This document shows positions 25,977-35,144 of a DNA stretch of 64,000 nt, one piece after another; position 1 is the first letter of the stretch, and the number at the start of each line of letters is the position of its first letter. The notes below the pieces were generated by a model that saw only the letters and a list, made by a program, of their open reading frames with translations, was not told where the DNA came from and did not search any database. The translations under genes and the position numbers were made by a program. Source of the stretch: Verrucomicrobiaceae bacterium (GTDB taxonomy: Bacteria > Verrucomicrobiota > Verrucomicrobiia > Verrucomicrobiales > Verrucomicrobiaceae); assembly GCA_027490195.1 (NCBI GenBank), contig JAIXYN010000024.1, positions 62,001-126,000 on the forward strand, given 5' to 3'.

Positions 25977-28700
25977 TCATGGCTTGACCGCGCTTCGCAC
26001 TTCCCATGCAGGCGGGAGTTCCTTCGATTCCGGCCCGTAGGTCTGCGACACAACAAATCCACTCGCCTGCGAGGTGTAGAAAATACGCCCGTTGCTCACC
26101 ACCGCGCCGAGACACTCGCGTGAATCAATTGCCGGGCCGGTGGAGACGAGTTTGCCCTCCTGCGAAAGGTCGATCATGTCCATGTTTGCTCCCAGAACAT
26201 ACGGCTCGCTCATTGTGAAGCGGCAGCAGGCATAGTTCGTGAGGATGCTGTAGGTGACTTTGCCGGTGTTGCGGTCAAAGATGTTGCCCTTGCCGCGCAG
26301 CGCGTTGGAGAAGATGAATTTCTCGCCGACGCTGACCACGTTCAGCGCCGAAGTCACGGCATCGGATTTCCAGATGAGCTTGCCGGTGTTCGCATCGAGG
26401 CACCAGACGAAGCGGTCTTCCGTGCCTGCGTCCGCCTTGTTGTACCCGCCGATGTAGAGCCTGCCATCACGTGCGCTCAGCGTGCATTTGGCGGTGACGT
26501 AATAATCATTCGTCTGCCACAGGATTTTGCCGGACTTCGGCTCGACGCACACCGTGAGCCCGTTATTTCCCACCGGCTGCCCCCGGCGCGCGCGCTGCTC
26601 GGCGTCATAGCCGAAGAACACGGAGTAATACAGCTTGCCGTCGAGGATGCAGATGCCGCAGTCATTGCCGCCGCGTCCTTGATCGGAAAAATCTTTCTCC
26701 CACACCACCTTGCCGGTGTCGAGATCCCAGGCCCAGACACGCGGGTGGTGGTTGGTCGGGTAGTACGGATTGTCATTGGAATAGATGAAGCTCATCACAT
26801 CATGCCCGTCGGCGGGTTTGACTGGTGCTCCGCCAAAAGTCCATGGCTTCTCGCTTCCTTGCGGTGCGTAGTCGCCGGTGCCGCTCGCATAGATCGCGAT
26901 CTTCCCGGAGACGACCGGTGGAAACTGCCGGCTCCAGCTCGGGGAACCGGTGAAGGGTGCCTCCCAGAGCATCTGCCCCGTCGCGGCATCCAGACAGCGT
27001 ACAAAGGATTTTTTAATGCCTGCCTGTGGGATGAGGAGCTTGCCGTCGATGTACAGCGGCGACGTGAAAGACAAGTACACATCTGGCCACCAGCGCCGCC
27101 ACAGCAGCCTACCCGTGTCCTGCTCGCAGACGATGATCTGGCCCTCGGCGGTGTGCGTGTAGATTCGTCCCCCTCCGCACACTGGCAGATGCTTCACTGT
27201 TCCTTCGAGACGCCGCGCCCAGCGCATGCGCAGTGGTGGCGCAATGCCCTGGTTGTTTGAGTTCTGCCCCGCGAAGTTGCCGTAGTTCGTGTACCAGTCG
27301 TACTCGGCTGCGGCCAGCTTGCCGGTGAGCGGGCTACGTATTTTGGCGATGTCGTCCCGGTCACGTTTTCCAGTCTCGACTTTCTTGGAACCAAAGACAT
27401 AGACCCGTCCGTCCTCGCTGGGCACATAGATCCTGCCATCAGCCACAGCCACAGGGGCGGAGATCGCTGCATCCGAGACCTCGATGGAGCTGGCGCGCGC
27501 AAGATGTTCTGCAATGGGCTCAATATGTAGCCAGCCATCAAGATCGCCCACGATGAGGTGATTCTTGGTGAGCACAGGTGGGGCTATATATCCCCCCATC
27601 GTCAGCACTTCGCCTCTGTCATCTTTGGCACCCAACCGGTGACGCATGACTCCCCGTTCACTTTCCGGACGCACCCGGTAAACGTCCTTCCCGCGAATCG
27701 CCACAGGTGCAAAGCTCAGCAGACCATCCATGCGGATGTTCGTGTCCGTGCCCGGCACAAAGTCGCCGGTGGTCAGCGTGTCACCCTCCAGCCGCATGAT
27801 GTCCACGCGGCCCGCATTGTCGCGGCGGTGCCACTGCACATACACGTTGCCTTCATCATCCGCGCTCTGCCCAAAGGTCGCGGGAAATTCTTTGCCTGAC
27901 CACTCCGGAATCTCGCCCGTGGCTTTCAGCTTTGGCGCGTCGCCCGTGTCTTCGATGAACAGCGTGCGCCCTCCCGCTGGCATGACCACGGTGTTCCCTC
28001 GGATGAGGCAGATGTCGCGCGAGCAGACGAAGTGATCTTTCCACGTCACGCGCCCGTCGCTGGACGTGGGCTTGCTTCCCGGCTTCAGCGTTGCCAGCAT
28101 CCGCTTCTCACAAAACTTCGCCCACTCCTCTCCGCTCCAGCGGTTGCCGTCGAATCCGACCACCTCTTTCACGAAGTCCCATTTCCACTTCACCTCTCCC
28201 TCGTTTGTGATCGCATAAACCTGCGCGCCGAGCGTGGCAAAATAGACACGGTCCTTGCCGATGACCGGCGTGCTAAAGATCGGCTCGCCGCAGTCGATCT
28301 CCTTCACCACCGCGCCGGTGCTGCTGTCCAGTACGTAATAGATCCCCGCTGCGGTGCCAAAGTGCAGGTGCCTGCCCACGATGGCCGGTGAACTCACATT
28401 GTTCACGTTCTGCTTCCCTCCTTTGCTTTGAAAATGCCACACCTCCTTCAACGTCGCCGCATCGAAGCACGCGGCGTAACCCGACCCATCCACGACATAC
28501 ACCTTGCCCTCCGCAATCACTGGAGAGGTGTAGATGCCGTCCGTCATCGACAACGCACCCTGCAGGTGCAGCTTTTCCGCATTGATGTCACGAGCCACCG
28601 CATTGCCGGAATGCGCCGAGTTGAACATGAACTGCGGCCAGTCCTCGGCGGAGGCATTCAATATCCAAACGAAGGTGATGAGGACAAGGAAACGAATCAT
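25977..28700 (-). CDS. Secreted PQQ-like beta-propeller repeat protein
   Basis: A 907-residue protein. The start at 28700 is chosen because it gives a Sec signal (MIRFLVLITFVWILNASAED); the frame stays open to 29204, but that would overlap the divergent gene. Repeats of the PQQ/pyrrolo-quinoline type run through the whole protein, e.g. GKVYVVDGSGYAACFDAATL, LHFGTAAGIYYVLDSSTGAV, GRIYVPSEDGRVYVFGSKKV, GQIIVCEQDTGRLLWRRWWP and GRLYIGGYNKADAG. The length fits two eight-bladed propellers. Whether PQQ is bound is unknown; many such proteins are scaffolds without cofactor. It is transcribed opposite to both flanking genes. Confidence 0.88.
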   Translation of the reverse strand: MIRFLVLITFVWILNASAEDWPQFMFNSAHSGNAVARDINAEKLHLQGALSMTDGIYTSPVIAEGKVYVVDGSGYAACFDAATLKEVWHFQSKGGKQNVNNVSSPAIVGRHLHFGTAAGIYYVLDSSTGAVVKEIDCGEPIFSTPVIGKDRVYFATLGAQVYAITNEGEVKWKWDFVKEVVGFDGNRWSGEEWAKFCEKRMLATLKPGSKPTSSDGRVTWKDHFVCSRDICLIRGNTVVMPAGGRTLFIEDTGDAPKLKATGEIPEWSGKEFPATFGQSADDEGNVYVQWHRRDNAGRVDIMRLEGDTLTTGDFVPGTDTNIRMDGLLSFAPVAIRGKDVYRVRPESERGVMRHRLGAKDDRGEVLTMGGYIAPPVLTKNHLIVGDLDGWLHIEPIAEHLARASSIEVSDAAISAPVAVADGRIYVPSEDGRVYVFGSKKVETGKRDRDDIAKIRSPLTGKLAAAEYDWYTNYGNFAGQNSNNQGIAPPLRMRWARRLEGTVKHLPVCGGGRIYTHTAEGQIIVCEQDTGRLLWRRWWPDVYLSFTSPLYIDGKLLIPQAGIKKSFVRCLDAATGQMLWEAPFTGSPSWSRQFPPVVSGKIAIYASGTGDYAPQGSEKPWTFGGAPVKPADGHDVMSFIYSNDNPYYPTNHHPRVWAWDLDTGKVVWEKDFSDQGRGGNDCGICILDGKLYYSVFFGYDAEQRARRGQPVGNNGLTVCVEPKSGKILWQTNDYYVTAKCTLSARDGRLYIGGYNKADAGTEDRFVWCLDANTGKLIWKSDAVTSALNVVSVGEKFIFSNALRGKGNIFDRNTGKVTYSILTNYACCRFTMSEPYVLGANMDMIDLSQEGKLVSTGPAIDSRECLGAVVSNGRIFYTSQASGFVVSQTYGPESKELPPAWEVRSAVKP

Positions 28701-28847
28701 GACGGGTGAATACGCCTCCAACAGCCAGAACTCGCAGCCGATCACCTCTTCTCTGCGGCGCGGCACGCTTCCGCACTCTTGAAGGCACCGGTTCATTTGG
28801 GTGAAATAGCAAGCTTGGCACTTCTTGCCTCGTATGAATTTCCCACC

Positions 28848-30284
28848 ATGCGTTCTCTCACTCGCCGCCGTTTCTTTGAAGACTCCCTCATGGCTGCCAC
28901 CGCAGTCAGCCTGCCAGCGCCCTTGTTTGCTGCTGAGACCAAGCCGGTCAGCGCCAATGGAAAAATCACCGCTGCGATCATCGGCTGCGGCATTCGTGGC
29001 AAGGCGCATGCGCGGGAACTGGCGCGACTCGCGGACTGCGATGTCGCTTATGTATGTGACCCGGACCTCGACCGCGCGGATGAGCTGGGCGCATTGCTCG
29101 TCGAATTGAAACGATCGATGCCGAAGAAGGTGCAGGACTTGCGAAAGGTGCTGGAGGACAAGTCGGTGGATGTGGTGTTCATCGCGTCGCCGAATCACTG
29201 GCATTCACTGTCTGCAATCTGGGCCATGCAGGCGGGCAAGGATGTGTATGTGGAAAAGCCGGTGAGCCATAACGTCATCGAGGGCAGGCGCATGGTGCAG
29301 GCGGCGCGAAAGCTGGGCCGCATCTGCCAGGGTGGGACTCAGAATCGTTCGCGGGGTGCTTTGGCCGAGGCGGTCAAATACATGCGCGAGGGCAAACTCG
29401 GCGAGGTGAAGCTGGCGAAAAGCATCATCTACGGCGGGCGTGGTTCCATCGGTGGGCCAGCCGAATGCGCCATGCCGCCGCGCTGCGACTACGACCTCTG
29501 GGCCGGACCTGCGGCGATGCCGAAACTCAACCGGCCCAAGTTTCACTACGACTGGCATTGGTTCTGGAACACCGGCAGCGGCGAGATCGGCAACAACAAC
29601 GTCCACTCACTCGACATCTGCCGCTGGGGCCTAGGCGTGACCGGCCTGGGCCGCAGCGTGCTGAGTTACGGTGGCCGTCTCGGCTACACTGATGTCGCGG
29701 AGACGCCAAACTCGCAGGTAGGCATCTTCGATTTCGGCGACAAAACGATCATCTCCGAAACGCGTGGCCTTAAATCCGCACCGTTTCATCCGACGATCAA
29801 GTCGATGTGGTTCTTCTACGGCAGCGAAGGCATCATTGCCGACACAAATCTCTACGATCCGAAGGGTAATCTCGTCCGCGCTTTCGAGGGCAAGTCCGAG
29901 AACCATTTCGCCAATTTCCTCAATGCCGTGCGCAGCCGCAAGCAAGGCGATCTGAAAGCGGAGATCGAGGAGGGCCATCAAAGCAGCGCGCTCTGCCACA
30001 TCGCCAACATTTCATACCGGCTCGGCTCACATACTTCGGTGAACGACATCGCGAAGAGCCTCGGCGAAATCAAGGTCCACGACGACGTGCAAGAGACGCT
30101 GGAGCGCACCCGCCATTATCTCAGCGATGCGGGTGTCGATCTGGACAAGACAAAACTCACCCTCGGTCAGCATCTTCGCGTGGATGGCGGCAAGGAATCC
30201 TTCCTCGACAACGCGCCTGCCAACGACCTCCTCGGCCGTGAGTATCGCGCGCCTTTCCTGCTGCCAAAGGAGTCGGAGATCTGA
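28848..30284 (+). CDS. Tat-exported Gfo/Idh/MocA family oxidoreductase
   Basis: A 478-residue protein. ATG 28848 gives a Tat-type signal (MRSLTRRRFFEDSLMAATAV, cleavage near LFAA-E). The Rossmann fold begins ITAAIIGCGIRGKAHARELA, with CDPDLDRADE after strand 2. VVFIASPNHWHSLSAIWAM and KDVYVEKPVSHNVIEGRRM include the catalytic EKP motif. HWHWFWNTGSGEIGNNNVHS is the usual motif of the exported subfamily. Folded export through Tat would carry bound NAD to the periplasm, as in GH109-type enzymes. It may act on sugars released by the island's hydrolases, which is inference. A kelch-like gene follows after 3 nt. Confidence 0.92.
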   Translation: MRSLTRRRFFEDSLMAATAVSLPAPLFAAETKPVSANGKITAAIIGCGIRGKAHARELARLADCDVAYVCDPDLDRADELGALLVELKRSMPKKVQDLRKVLEDKSVDVVFIASPNHWHSLSAIWAMQAGKDVYVEKPVSHNVIEGRRMVQAARKLGRICQGGTQNRSRGALAEAVKYMREGKLGEVKLAKSIIYGGRGSIGGPAECAMPPRCDYDLWAGPAAMPKLNRPKFHYDWHWFWNTGSGEIGNNNVHSLDICRWGLGVTGLGRSVLSYGGRLGYTDVAETPNSQVGIFDFGDKTIISETRGLKSAPFHPTIKSMWFFYGSEGIIADTNLYDPKGNLVRAFEGKSENHFANFLNAVRSRKQGDLKAEIEEGHQSSALCHIANISYRLGSHTSVNDIAKSLGEIKVHDDVQETLERTRHYLSDAGVDLDKTKLTLGQHLRVDGGKESFLDNAPANDLLGREYRAPFLLPKESEI

Positions 30285-30287
30285 TTT

Positions 30288-31274
30288 ATGCGGCCTCTCC
30301 TGCTTTTCCTGATCGGGTTCATCAGCCTGAAGATTTCTGCTGCCGAGATCGACTGGGTGCTTGAATCCAAAGCAGCTTGGCAGGCGCGGGATTCGCAGGC
30401 GGAGTGGGTGTTCAAAGATCAGCTTTGGATCGGCGGAGGCTGGTTTCAGTCGTTCGAGGAACCACCACGGGATGTCTGGGCCTCCAGCGATGGCAAAGCA
30501 TGGAAGTTGATCGCCCCGAATGCTCCGTGGCTGCATAGCGATCTCGCGATGAGCATCACCTTTCAAGACCGCATGTGGGTCATGGGCGGGTGGCACAAAG
30601 GCCGTCTGCCGGGTCATTCGGCGAGCCATCAGGTGTGGTCATCCACTGATGGCTCGAAGTGGGATCAAGTCACCGCGAGTGCAAGCTGGACTCCACGGCT
30701 TGCTGCGGGTCTGGTGGAGCATCGCGGCCGTATGTGGATGCTTGGCGGCACGGAGAACTATTACTTTGGCGATGATGCGAGCCTGAAGAACGATGTCTGG
30801 TCGTCTGCGGATGGCAAAGAATGGAAGCTTGAGACTGCAAAGGCGGCGTGGTCGCCGCGTGCGTACCACCAGGCGTTGGTGCTGAAAGACAAAATCTACG
30901 TGCTCGGCGGCGGCAATTACGTGCCGGGTTATCACGCAAAGAACGACGTGTGGTCATCCAGCGATGGAGTGAACTGGACCTGCGAAACGGAGTCGGCACC
31001 ATGGGCGCCACGGATGTGGTTCAGCGCGACTGTTTATCGTGGGCGCATGTGGGTGCTTGGCGGCTGGTCGAAGGAAAAAGACAACTTTGCCGATGTCTGG
31101 CACAGCGCGGATGGCAAGAACTGGCAACGCTTGGAAACAAAGATCTGCTGGAAGGCGCGGCATGAGCACTCGGTGTTCGTGTTCCAGGACAAACTCTGGC
31201 TCGCGGGCGGGCACGCGCGCCCGCTTTCAAATGAAGTGTGGTCGCTTAGTCTGCCGGTGGATTGGAAGCCGTGA
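30288..31274 (+). CDS. Secreted kelch-like beta-propeller with six DGxxW repeats
   Basis: A 328-residue exported protein (signal MRPLLLFLIGFISLKISAAE), starting 3 nt after the oxidoreductase stop. It is built of repeats of about 55 residues, each with VWSSxDGxxW and a W-x-x-LGG strand: VWASSDGKAWKLIAP, VWSSTDGSKWDQVTASASW, VWSSADGKEWKLETAKAAW, VWSSSDGVNWTCETESAPW and VWHSADGKNWQRLETKICW, with MWMLGGTEN, IYVLGGGNY, MWVLGGWSK and LWLAGGHAR. This is a six-bladed propeller close to kelch type. Probable role is carbohydrate or protein binding at the cell surface; no catalytic residues are recognisable. Confidence 0.82.
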   Translation: MRPLLLFLIGFISLKISAAEIDWVLESKAAWQARDSQAEWVFKDQLWIGGGWFQSFEEPPRDVWASSDGKAWKLIAPNAPWLHSDLAMSITFQDRMWVMGGWHKGRLPGHSASHQVWSSTDGSKWDQVTASASWTPRLAAGLVEHRGRMWMLGGTENYYFGDDASLKNDVWSSADGKEWKLETAKAAWSPRAYHQALVLKDKIYVLGGGNYVPGYHAKNDVWSSSDGVNWTCETESAPWAPRMWFSATVYRGRMWVLGGWSKEKDNFADVWHSADGKNWQRLETKICWKARHEHSVFVFQDKLWLAGGHARPLSNEVWSLSLPVDWKP

Positions 31275-31306
31275 CAAAACCGGCTCTTCAGCGCTGTATA
31301 GGATTT

Positions 31307-32731
31307 ATGCGCTCGATTCTTCTCGCTCTCTTTGCTGTTGCCACCCTTCATGCTGCGGACACGCCCAAGGCTCCTTTGATGGCGGGTGCCGCCACCAGCA
31401 ACATCACGCCGGATCTCGGCGGCGAGGTCGTGGGCGGTTTCCTGCCCTATCCCTGCACCAACATTCACGATGAACTTCACGCACGCTGCCTCGTGCTTGA
31501 TGACGGCAAAACAAAGCTCGCCCTCGTCGTGTGTGATCTGCTTGGAATCCACCGCAGCGTTTGTGTGGCTGCACGGGAGTTGATTGAAAAAGAAACCGGC
31601 ATCCCTGCGGCCAATGTGGTGATCTCCGGCACCCACACCCATTCGGCGGTGAATGCCCTGGGTGGTTCGGTTCGGGGTTATTTTTCGGATCTGGAACTCA
31701 CGGACTACCAAAAGTTCGTCGTTCGCCGCATTGCAGACGGAGTGCGGCGTGCGCTCTATGTGCTACGTCCGGCGGAGATCGCCTTTGGTACGGTGGCGGT
31801 GCCGGAGCATGTGCACATTCGCCGCTGGTTCCTCAAGGAGGGCACCATGCCGCCCAATCCCTTCGGCAAAATAGACAAGGTGAAGATGAACCCCGGAGCA
31901 GGCAATCCCGCACTCGTCGAGCCTGCGGGCGAGCCCGATCCCATTGTTTCATTCATCTCCCTGCGTGAGCCCGGCGGTCGACTCATCTCAGTCTATTCCG
32001 CGTATTCCCTGCATTATGTTGGCGGCGTGAATGGCGCGGATATCTCCGCAGACTACTACGGCATGTATTGCGAAGCCCTGAAGCGCCTGCAAGCCGGAGG
32101 CTCTGATGATCCACCCTTCGTCGCGATGATGGCAAACGGCACCAGCGGTGACGCGAACAACATCAACTTCCGCAACCCGCAGCCCCGCAAAAAGCCCTAT
32201 GAACAGATGCGCTATGTCGCCGAAGACGTCGCGGCAAAAGTAAACACCGCCCTGGCCGGGGTGACCTGGCAAAATAGCGCCCCTCTCGCCGCACGCTATC
32301 GCGAACTGGACATCGCCTGGCGCAAGATCGATCCCGAACTCATCGCCTGGGCCAAAGAAACCGAGGCCAAGACCCCGCGTATCCAGGGCAAGGCCGATCT
32401 GCCGCTCGCCTATGCCGGGCGCATTCAGCGCCTCGCACAGGCCAGCCCTGCCACCAAGGCCCCCGTGCAGATCCTCCGCATCGGAGACATCTGCATCAGC
32501 ACGACTCCGACGGAGACCTTCGCCGAAACCGGTGTCGAATTCCGCAAGCGCAGTCCCTTTGCCAAGTCCTTCATGGTCGAGCTGGCAAACGGCTACTACG
32601 GCTACATGCCCACCCCGCGTCACTTTGAACTCGGCGGCTACGAAACCTGGCCCGGCACGAACAACCTTGAACCCCAGGCATCCGTGAAAATGATGGATGC
32701 CCTGCTGGAGATGGCGGCGGAGTTGAAGTAG
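31307..32731 (+). CDS. Neutral/alkaline ceramidase-like hydrolase
   Basis: A 474-residue exported protein (signal MRSILLALFAVATLHAAD); ATG 31307 is preferred to a start at 31262 because it fits the signal. The N-terminal PF04734-type core has AGAATSNITPDLGGEVVGGF, then SGTHTHSAVNALGG, matching the zinc HTH motif of neutral ceramidase, and YSLHYVGGVNGADISADYYG with the second His and Asp. The classical C-terminal domain of ceramidases is missing (about 650 or more residues in known enzymes), so the substrate may not be ceramide. A second, diverged copy follows 9 nt downstream. Confidence 0.8.
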   Translation: MRSILLALFAVATLHAADTPKAPLMAGAATSNITPDLGGEVVGGFLPYPCTNIHDELHARCLVLDDGKTKLALVVCDLLGIHRSVCVAARELIEKETGIPAANVVISGTHTHSAVNALGGSVRGYFSDLELTDYQKFVVRRIADGVRRALYVLRPAEIAFGTVAVPEHVHIRRWFLKEGTMPPNPFGKIDKVKMNPGAGNPALVEPAGEPDPIVSFISLREPGGRLISVYSAYSLHYVGGVNGADISADYYGMYCEALKRLQAGGSDDPPFVAMMANGTSGDANNINFRNPQPRKKPYEQMRYVAEDVAAKVNTALAGVTWQNSAPLAARYRELDIAWRKIDPELIAWAKETEAKTPRIQGKADLPLAYAGRIQRLAQASPATKAPVQILRIGDICISTTPTETFAETGVEFRKRSPFAKSFMVELANGYYGYMPTPRHFELGGYETWPGTNNLEPQASVKMMDALLEMAAELK

Positions 32732-32740
32732 CCCACATCC

Positions 32741-34090
32741 ATGACCACACGTTTACACATTGGCCTGCTGCTCTTCACCCTTCATGCCGCCGTCGCCTCC
32801 GCCGCATGGCAGGCAGGTGCAGCCAAAGTGGACATCACGCCCACGGAACCAGTGCCCCTCGCAGGCTACGGCGGCAAGACGCGCATGTCGCAGCGGGTGG
32901 AGCATCCCATCTGGCTGAAGGCGCTCGCGCTCAAGGATGACTCGGGCGCAACGTCGGTGCTGGTGACCGCAGATTTGGTGGGATTGAGCGACAAGATGAT
33001 AGCCATCATCACGAAGGCCGCGCTGGAAAAACACGGCATCGTGAGAGAGCGGCTGATCCTGAACACCTCGCACAATCACTCATGCCCAGTGACAGAGGAT
33101 GTGCTGTGGCTGTACTACGAATTCACGCCGGAAGAAGCGGCGGTGAAGGATCGCTACACCGCAATGGTCTACGCAAAGTATGATGAAGTGATCACTGCGG
33201 CTATCGCCAATCTCGCGCCTGCAGAGCTGGCGTTTGATCAAGGTCTCGCTGGTGTGGCGGTCAATCGGCGGCGCTCACGCGGCCCGGAGAGCCGCGCACT
33301 CGGCGGGCAGGTGGATCAGGATGTGCCGGTCATCACTGTGAAGACTGGCAACGACCTCAAGGCCATCGTCTTCGGCTATTCCTGCCACACCACCGCTCTT
33401 GGCGGCTTGAGCATCAATGGCGATTACGCAGGCTTCGCGCAGCTTGAACTGGAAAAATCGTTCCCTGGCTCTGTGGCCATGTTTGTGCAGAACTGCGGTG
33501 GCGATGCGAATCCGCTGCCGCGCATTCGCGGCAAAGATTCCGAAGCAACCGAACTCGCGAACATGTATGGAAAAGTCTTGGCCGAGGCGGTGCTCCAGGT
33601 GATCGCCACCAAGATGCCGCCACTCAACGGGCCGATTCATGCGGCGATGGGCGAGACGGAACTGTTGCTTCAGCCCGGCATCCCGCTCGAAGAACTCAAA
33701 CAACGCCTCCCGAACCTCAGCGGCATGCCGAAACGCGAGTTCGAGCACTTCATCCGTCAATACGAGACACTCGGTTCGCCGCCGGATCGGGTGAAGTATC
33801 CCATTCAGGTCTGGCGCATCGGCACAGACTTCACCTTCATCGCACTGACCGGTGAGACGGTGGTGGACTACTCACTCAAATTCAAAGCCACCTACGGCTG
33901 GAACAGCACCTGGGTCTGTGGTTACAACAATGATCTCACGAGCTATGTGCCCAGTCTGCGTGTGCTCAAAGAAGGTGGCTACGAAGGCGTGACCGGCATG
34001 TTTGAATACGGACATCGTGCGCCATATACCGAGACCGTGGAGGAGCTTATCACAGCCAAGGTCGAGGAATTGATGAAGCAGGCGAAGTGA
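32741..34090 (+). CDS. Neutral/alkaline ceramidase-like hydrolase, second copy
   Basis: A 449-residue exported paralogue (signal MTTRLHIGLLLFTLHAAVAS, then AAWQAGAAKVDITPTEPVPL). The zinc motif region reads LNTSHNHSCPVTED instead of the canonical THTHS. The second site is GYSCHTTALGGLSINGDYAG, and MFVQNCGGDANPLPRI follows. It shares the same truncated domain plan as its upstream neighbour. Two adjacent copies with different metal-site wording suggest two substrates or specificity split after duplication. The next gene lies on the other strand, stop to stop. Confidence 0.8.
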   Translation: MTTRLHIGLLLFTLHAAVASAAWQAGAAKVDITPTEPVPLAGYGGKTRMSQRVEHPIWLKALALKDDSGATSVLVTADLVGLSDKMIAIITKAALEKHGIVRERLILNTSHNHSCPVTEDVLWLYYEFTPEEAAVKDRYTAMVYAKYDEVITAAIANLAPAELAFDQGLAGVAVNRRRSRGPESRALGGQVDQDVPVITVKTGNDLKAIVFGYSCHTTALGGLSINGDYAGFAQLELEKSFPGSVAMFVQNCGGDANPLPRIRGKDSEATELANMYGKVLAEAVLQVIATKMPPLNGPIHAAMGETELLLQPGIPLEELKQRLPNLSGMPKREFEHFIRQYETLGSPPDRVKYPIQVWRIGTDFTFIALTGETVVDYSLKFKATYGWNSTWVCGYNNDLTSYVPSLRVLKEGGYEGVTGMFEYGHRAPYTETVEELITAKVEELMKQAK

Positions 34091-34798
34091 CTAGTTTCCC
34101 ACAACGGGTGCCGTCTGTTCCGGCGTTACCCGGCCGCCTGGCAGTTCCAGAATGCGGATGTTTTTGAAATGAATCTCCGCACCTTCAGACTCAAGACAAA
34201 GGTAGCCTTTGCGCACGGTGGATTGGCTGATGCCATTCACAAACTTGCCGTTGATCGAGAGCTTCACCGTGCCATCCACACAGACCACATCGTAGGTGTT
34301 CCATTCGCCTTTGCCCTTGCAGCGCATTTCCCAGGACATGCTTCTTTTGCCGCGCGGATTGTCCGGAATTCCTTCGAGTCCATTCGCGCCAAAGAGTTCA
34401 CCTGAGACGTACCCGGGATGGTTCGGCAGCCCGTCTTTGCCGGGATGCAGATTCGGCCATTCGAGTTCGAGCATCTGCACCTCCATGCCCTTCGGCAGAT
34501 CTTTTCCTGGCGCTGCCGTTCCTTCGCTCCAGACAAACACCCCGGAATTTCCGCCTGCTTCCATGTGCATCCATTCAATGTGAAGGATGAAATTCTCATA
34601 CTGCTTCTCGCTGCGCATCACACCGATGGGCTTGCCTTTGCAGACGAGCATGCCGTCTTTAACACCCCAGGTTTCAGGGCTGGTGTTCACATCCACCCAG
34701 CCGCTGAGATCCTTTCCATTGAAAAGATCACGCCACTGCGGCACCTCGGCTGCGAGCAAGGTGGTCCAAAGGAGGGGCAGCAGGATGAAATGTTTCAT
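34091..34798 (-). CDS. Secreted DUF1080 (3-keto-disaccharide hydrolase-like) protein
   Basis: A 235-residue exported protein; the start at 34798 gives signal [18 protein letters not shown], and a longer frame to 34846 lacks one. The DUF1080 start [17 protein letters not shown] is followed by [38 protein letters not shown] and [20 protein letters not shown]. The fold is a concanavalin A-like beta-jelly roll. Members have been named 3-keto-disaccharide hydrolases in current family names, and a link to 3-keto-sugar processing with Gfo/Idh/MocA-type oxidoreductases is established in part. It faces the ceramidase gene. Confidence 0.87.
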   Translation of the reverse strand: MKHFILLPLLWTTLLAAEVPQWRDLFNGKDLSGWVDVNTSPETWGVKDGMLVCKGKPIGVMRSEKQYENFILHIEWMHMEAGGNSGVFVWSEGTAAPGKDLPKGMEVQMLELEWPNLHPGKDGLPNHPGYVSGELFGANGLEGIPDNPRGKRSMSWEMRCKGKGEWNTYDVVCVDGTVKLSINGKFVNGISQSTVRKGYLCLESEGAEIHFKNIRILELPGGRVTPEQTAPVVGN

Positions 34799-35142
34799 GT
34801 TGGTACTCTTACGGGGTTGCGGACATTTTCTACAACCTGGATTCACGCCTGCATTCGTGCATCCAGTTGGGGGCAGAAAGATTCGAGGGCGAGTCTTATG
34901 TTTACCAAGTGGACGACTATGGCTCCGCGCTCGTCAGCACCAAGACCATCGATCTCTACCGCCGCTCCAAGGCTTCCATGAACCAACGGTGCGCCCGTAA
35001 TGTAAACATCAAGGTGCTCAAATGGGGTTCTTTTGACCAGAGTCTTGCGATCATGAAACCGCGCGTAGGGATCAAACCCCACATCCGCCAGATGGTGAGC
35101 GCGATCGAGACTCGTTCGCCCTCCGGCATCGGAATGCAGTAG
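34789..35142 (+). pseudogene. Unassigned coding fragment (probable gene remnant)
   Basis: After a stop at 34786-34788 a plus-strand frame runs open to the TAG at 35140-35142. It has strong G/C bias at third codon positions and protein-like content: [18 protein letters not shown], then [20 protein letters not shown] and NVNIKVLKWGSFDQSLAIMK. No good ATG or signal is present; TTG at 34867 is the only plausible start. I do not recognise a family. It lies between two minus-strand genes on the opposite strand, which supports a fragment of a lost plus-strand gene. It could also be a small intact gene with a weak start. Confidence 0.35.
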
Positions 35143-35144
35143 CT

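Noticed and set aside
28701-29204. N-terminal extension of the PQQ-propeller protein
   Set aside because: It would overlap the divergent oxidoreductase gene and precede a good signal peptide.
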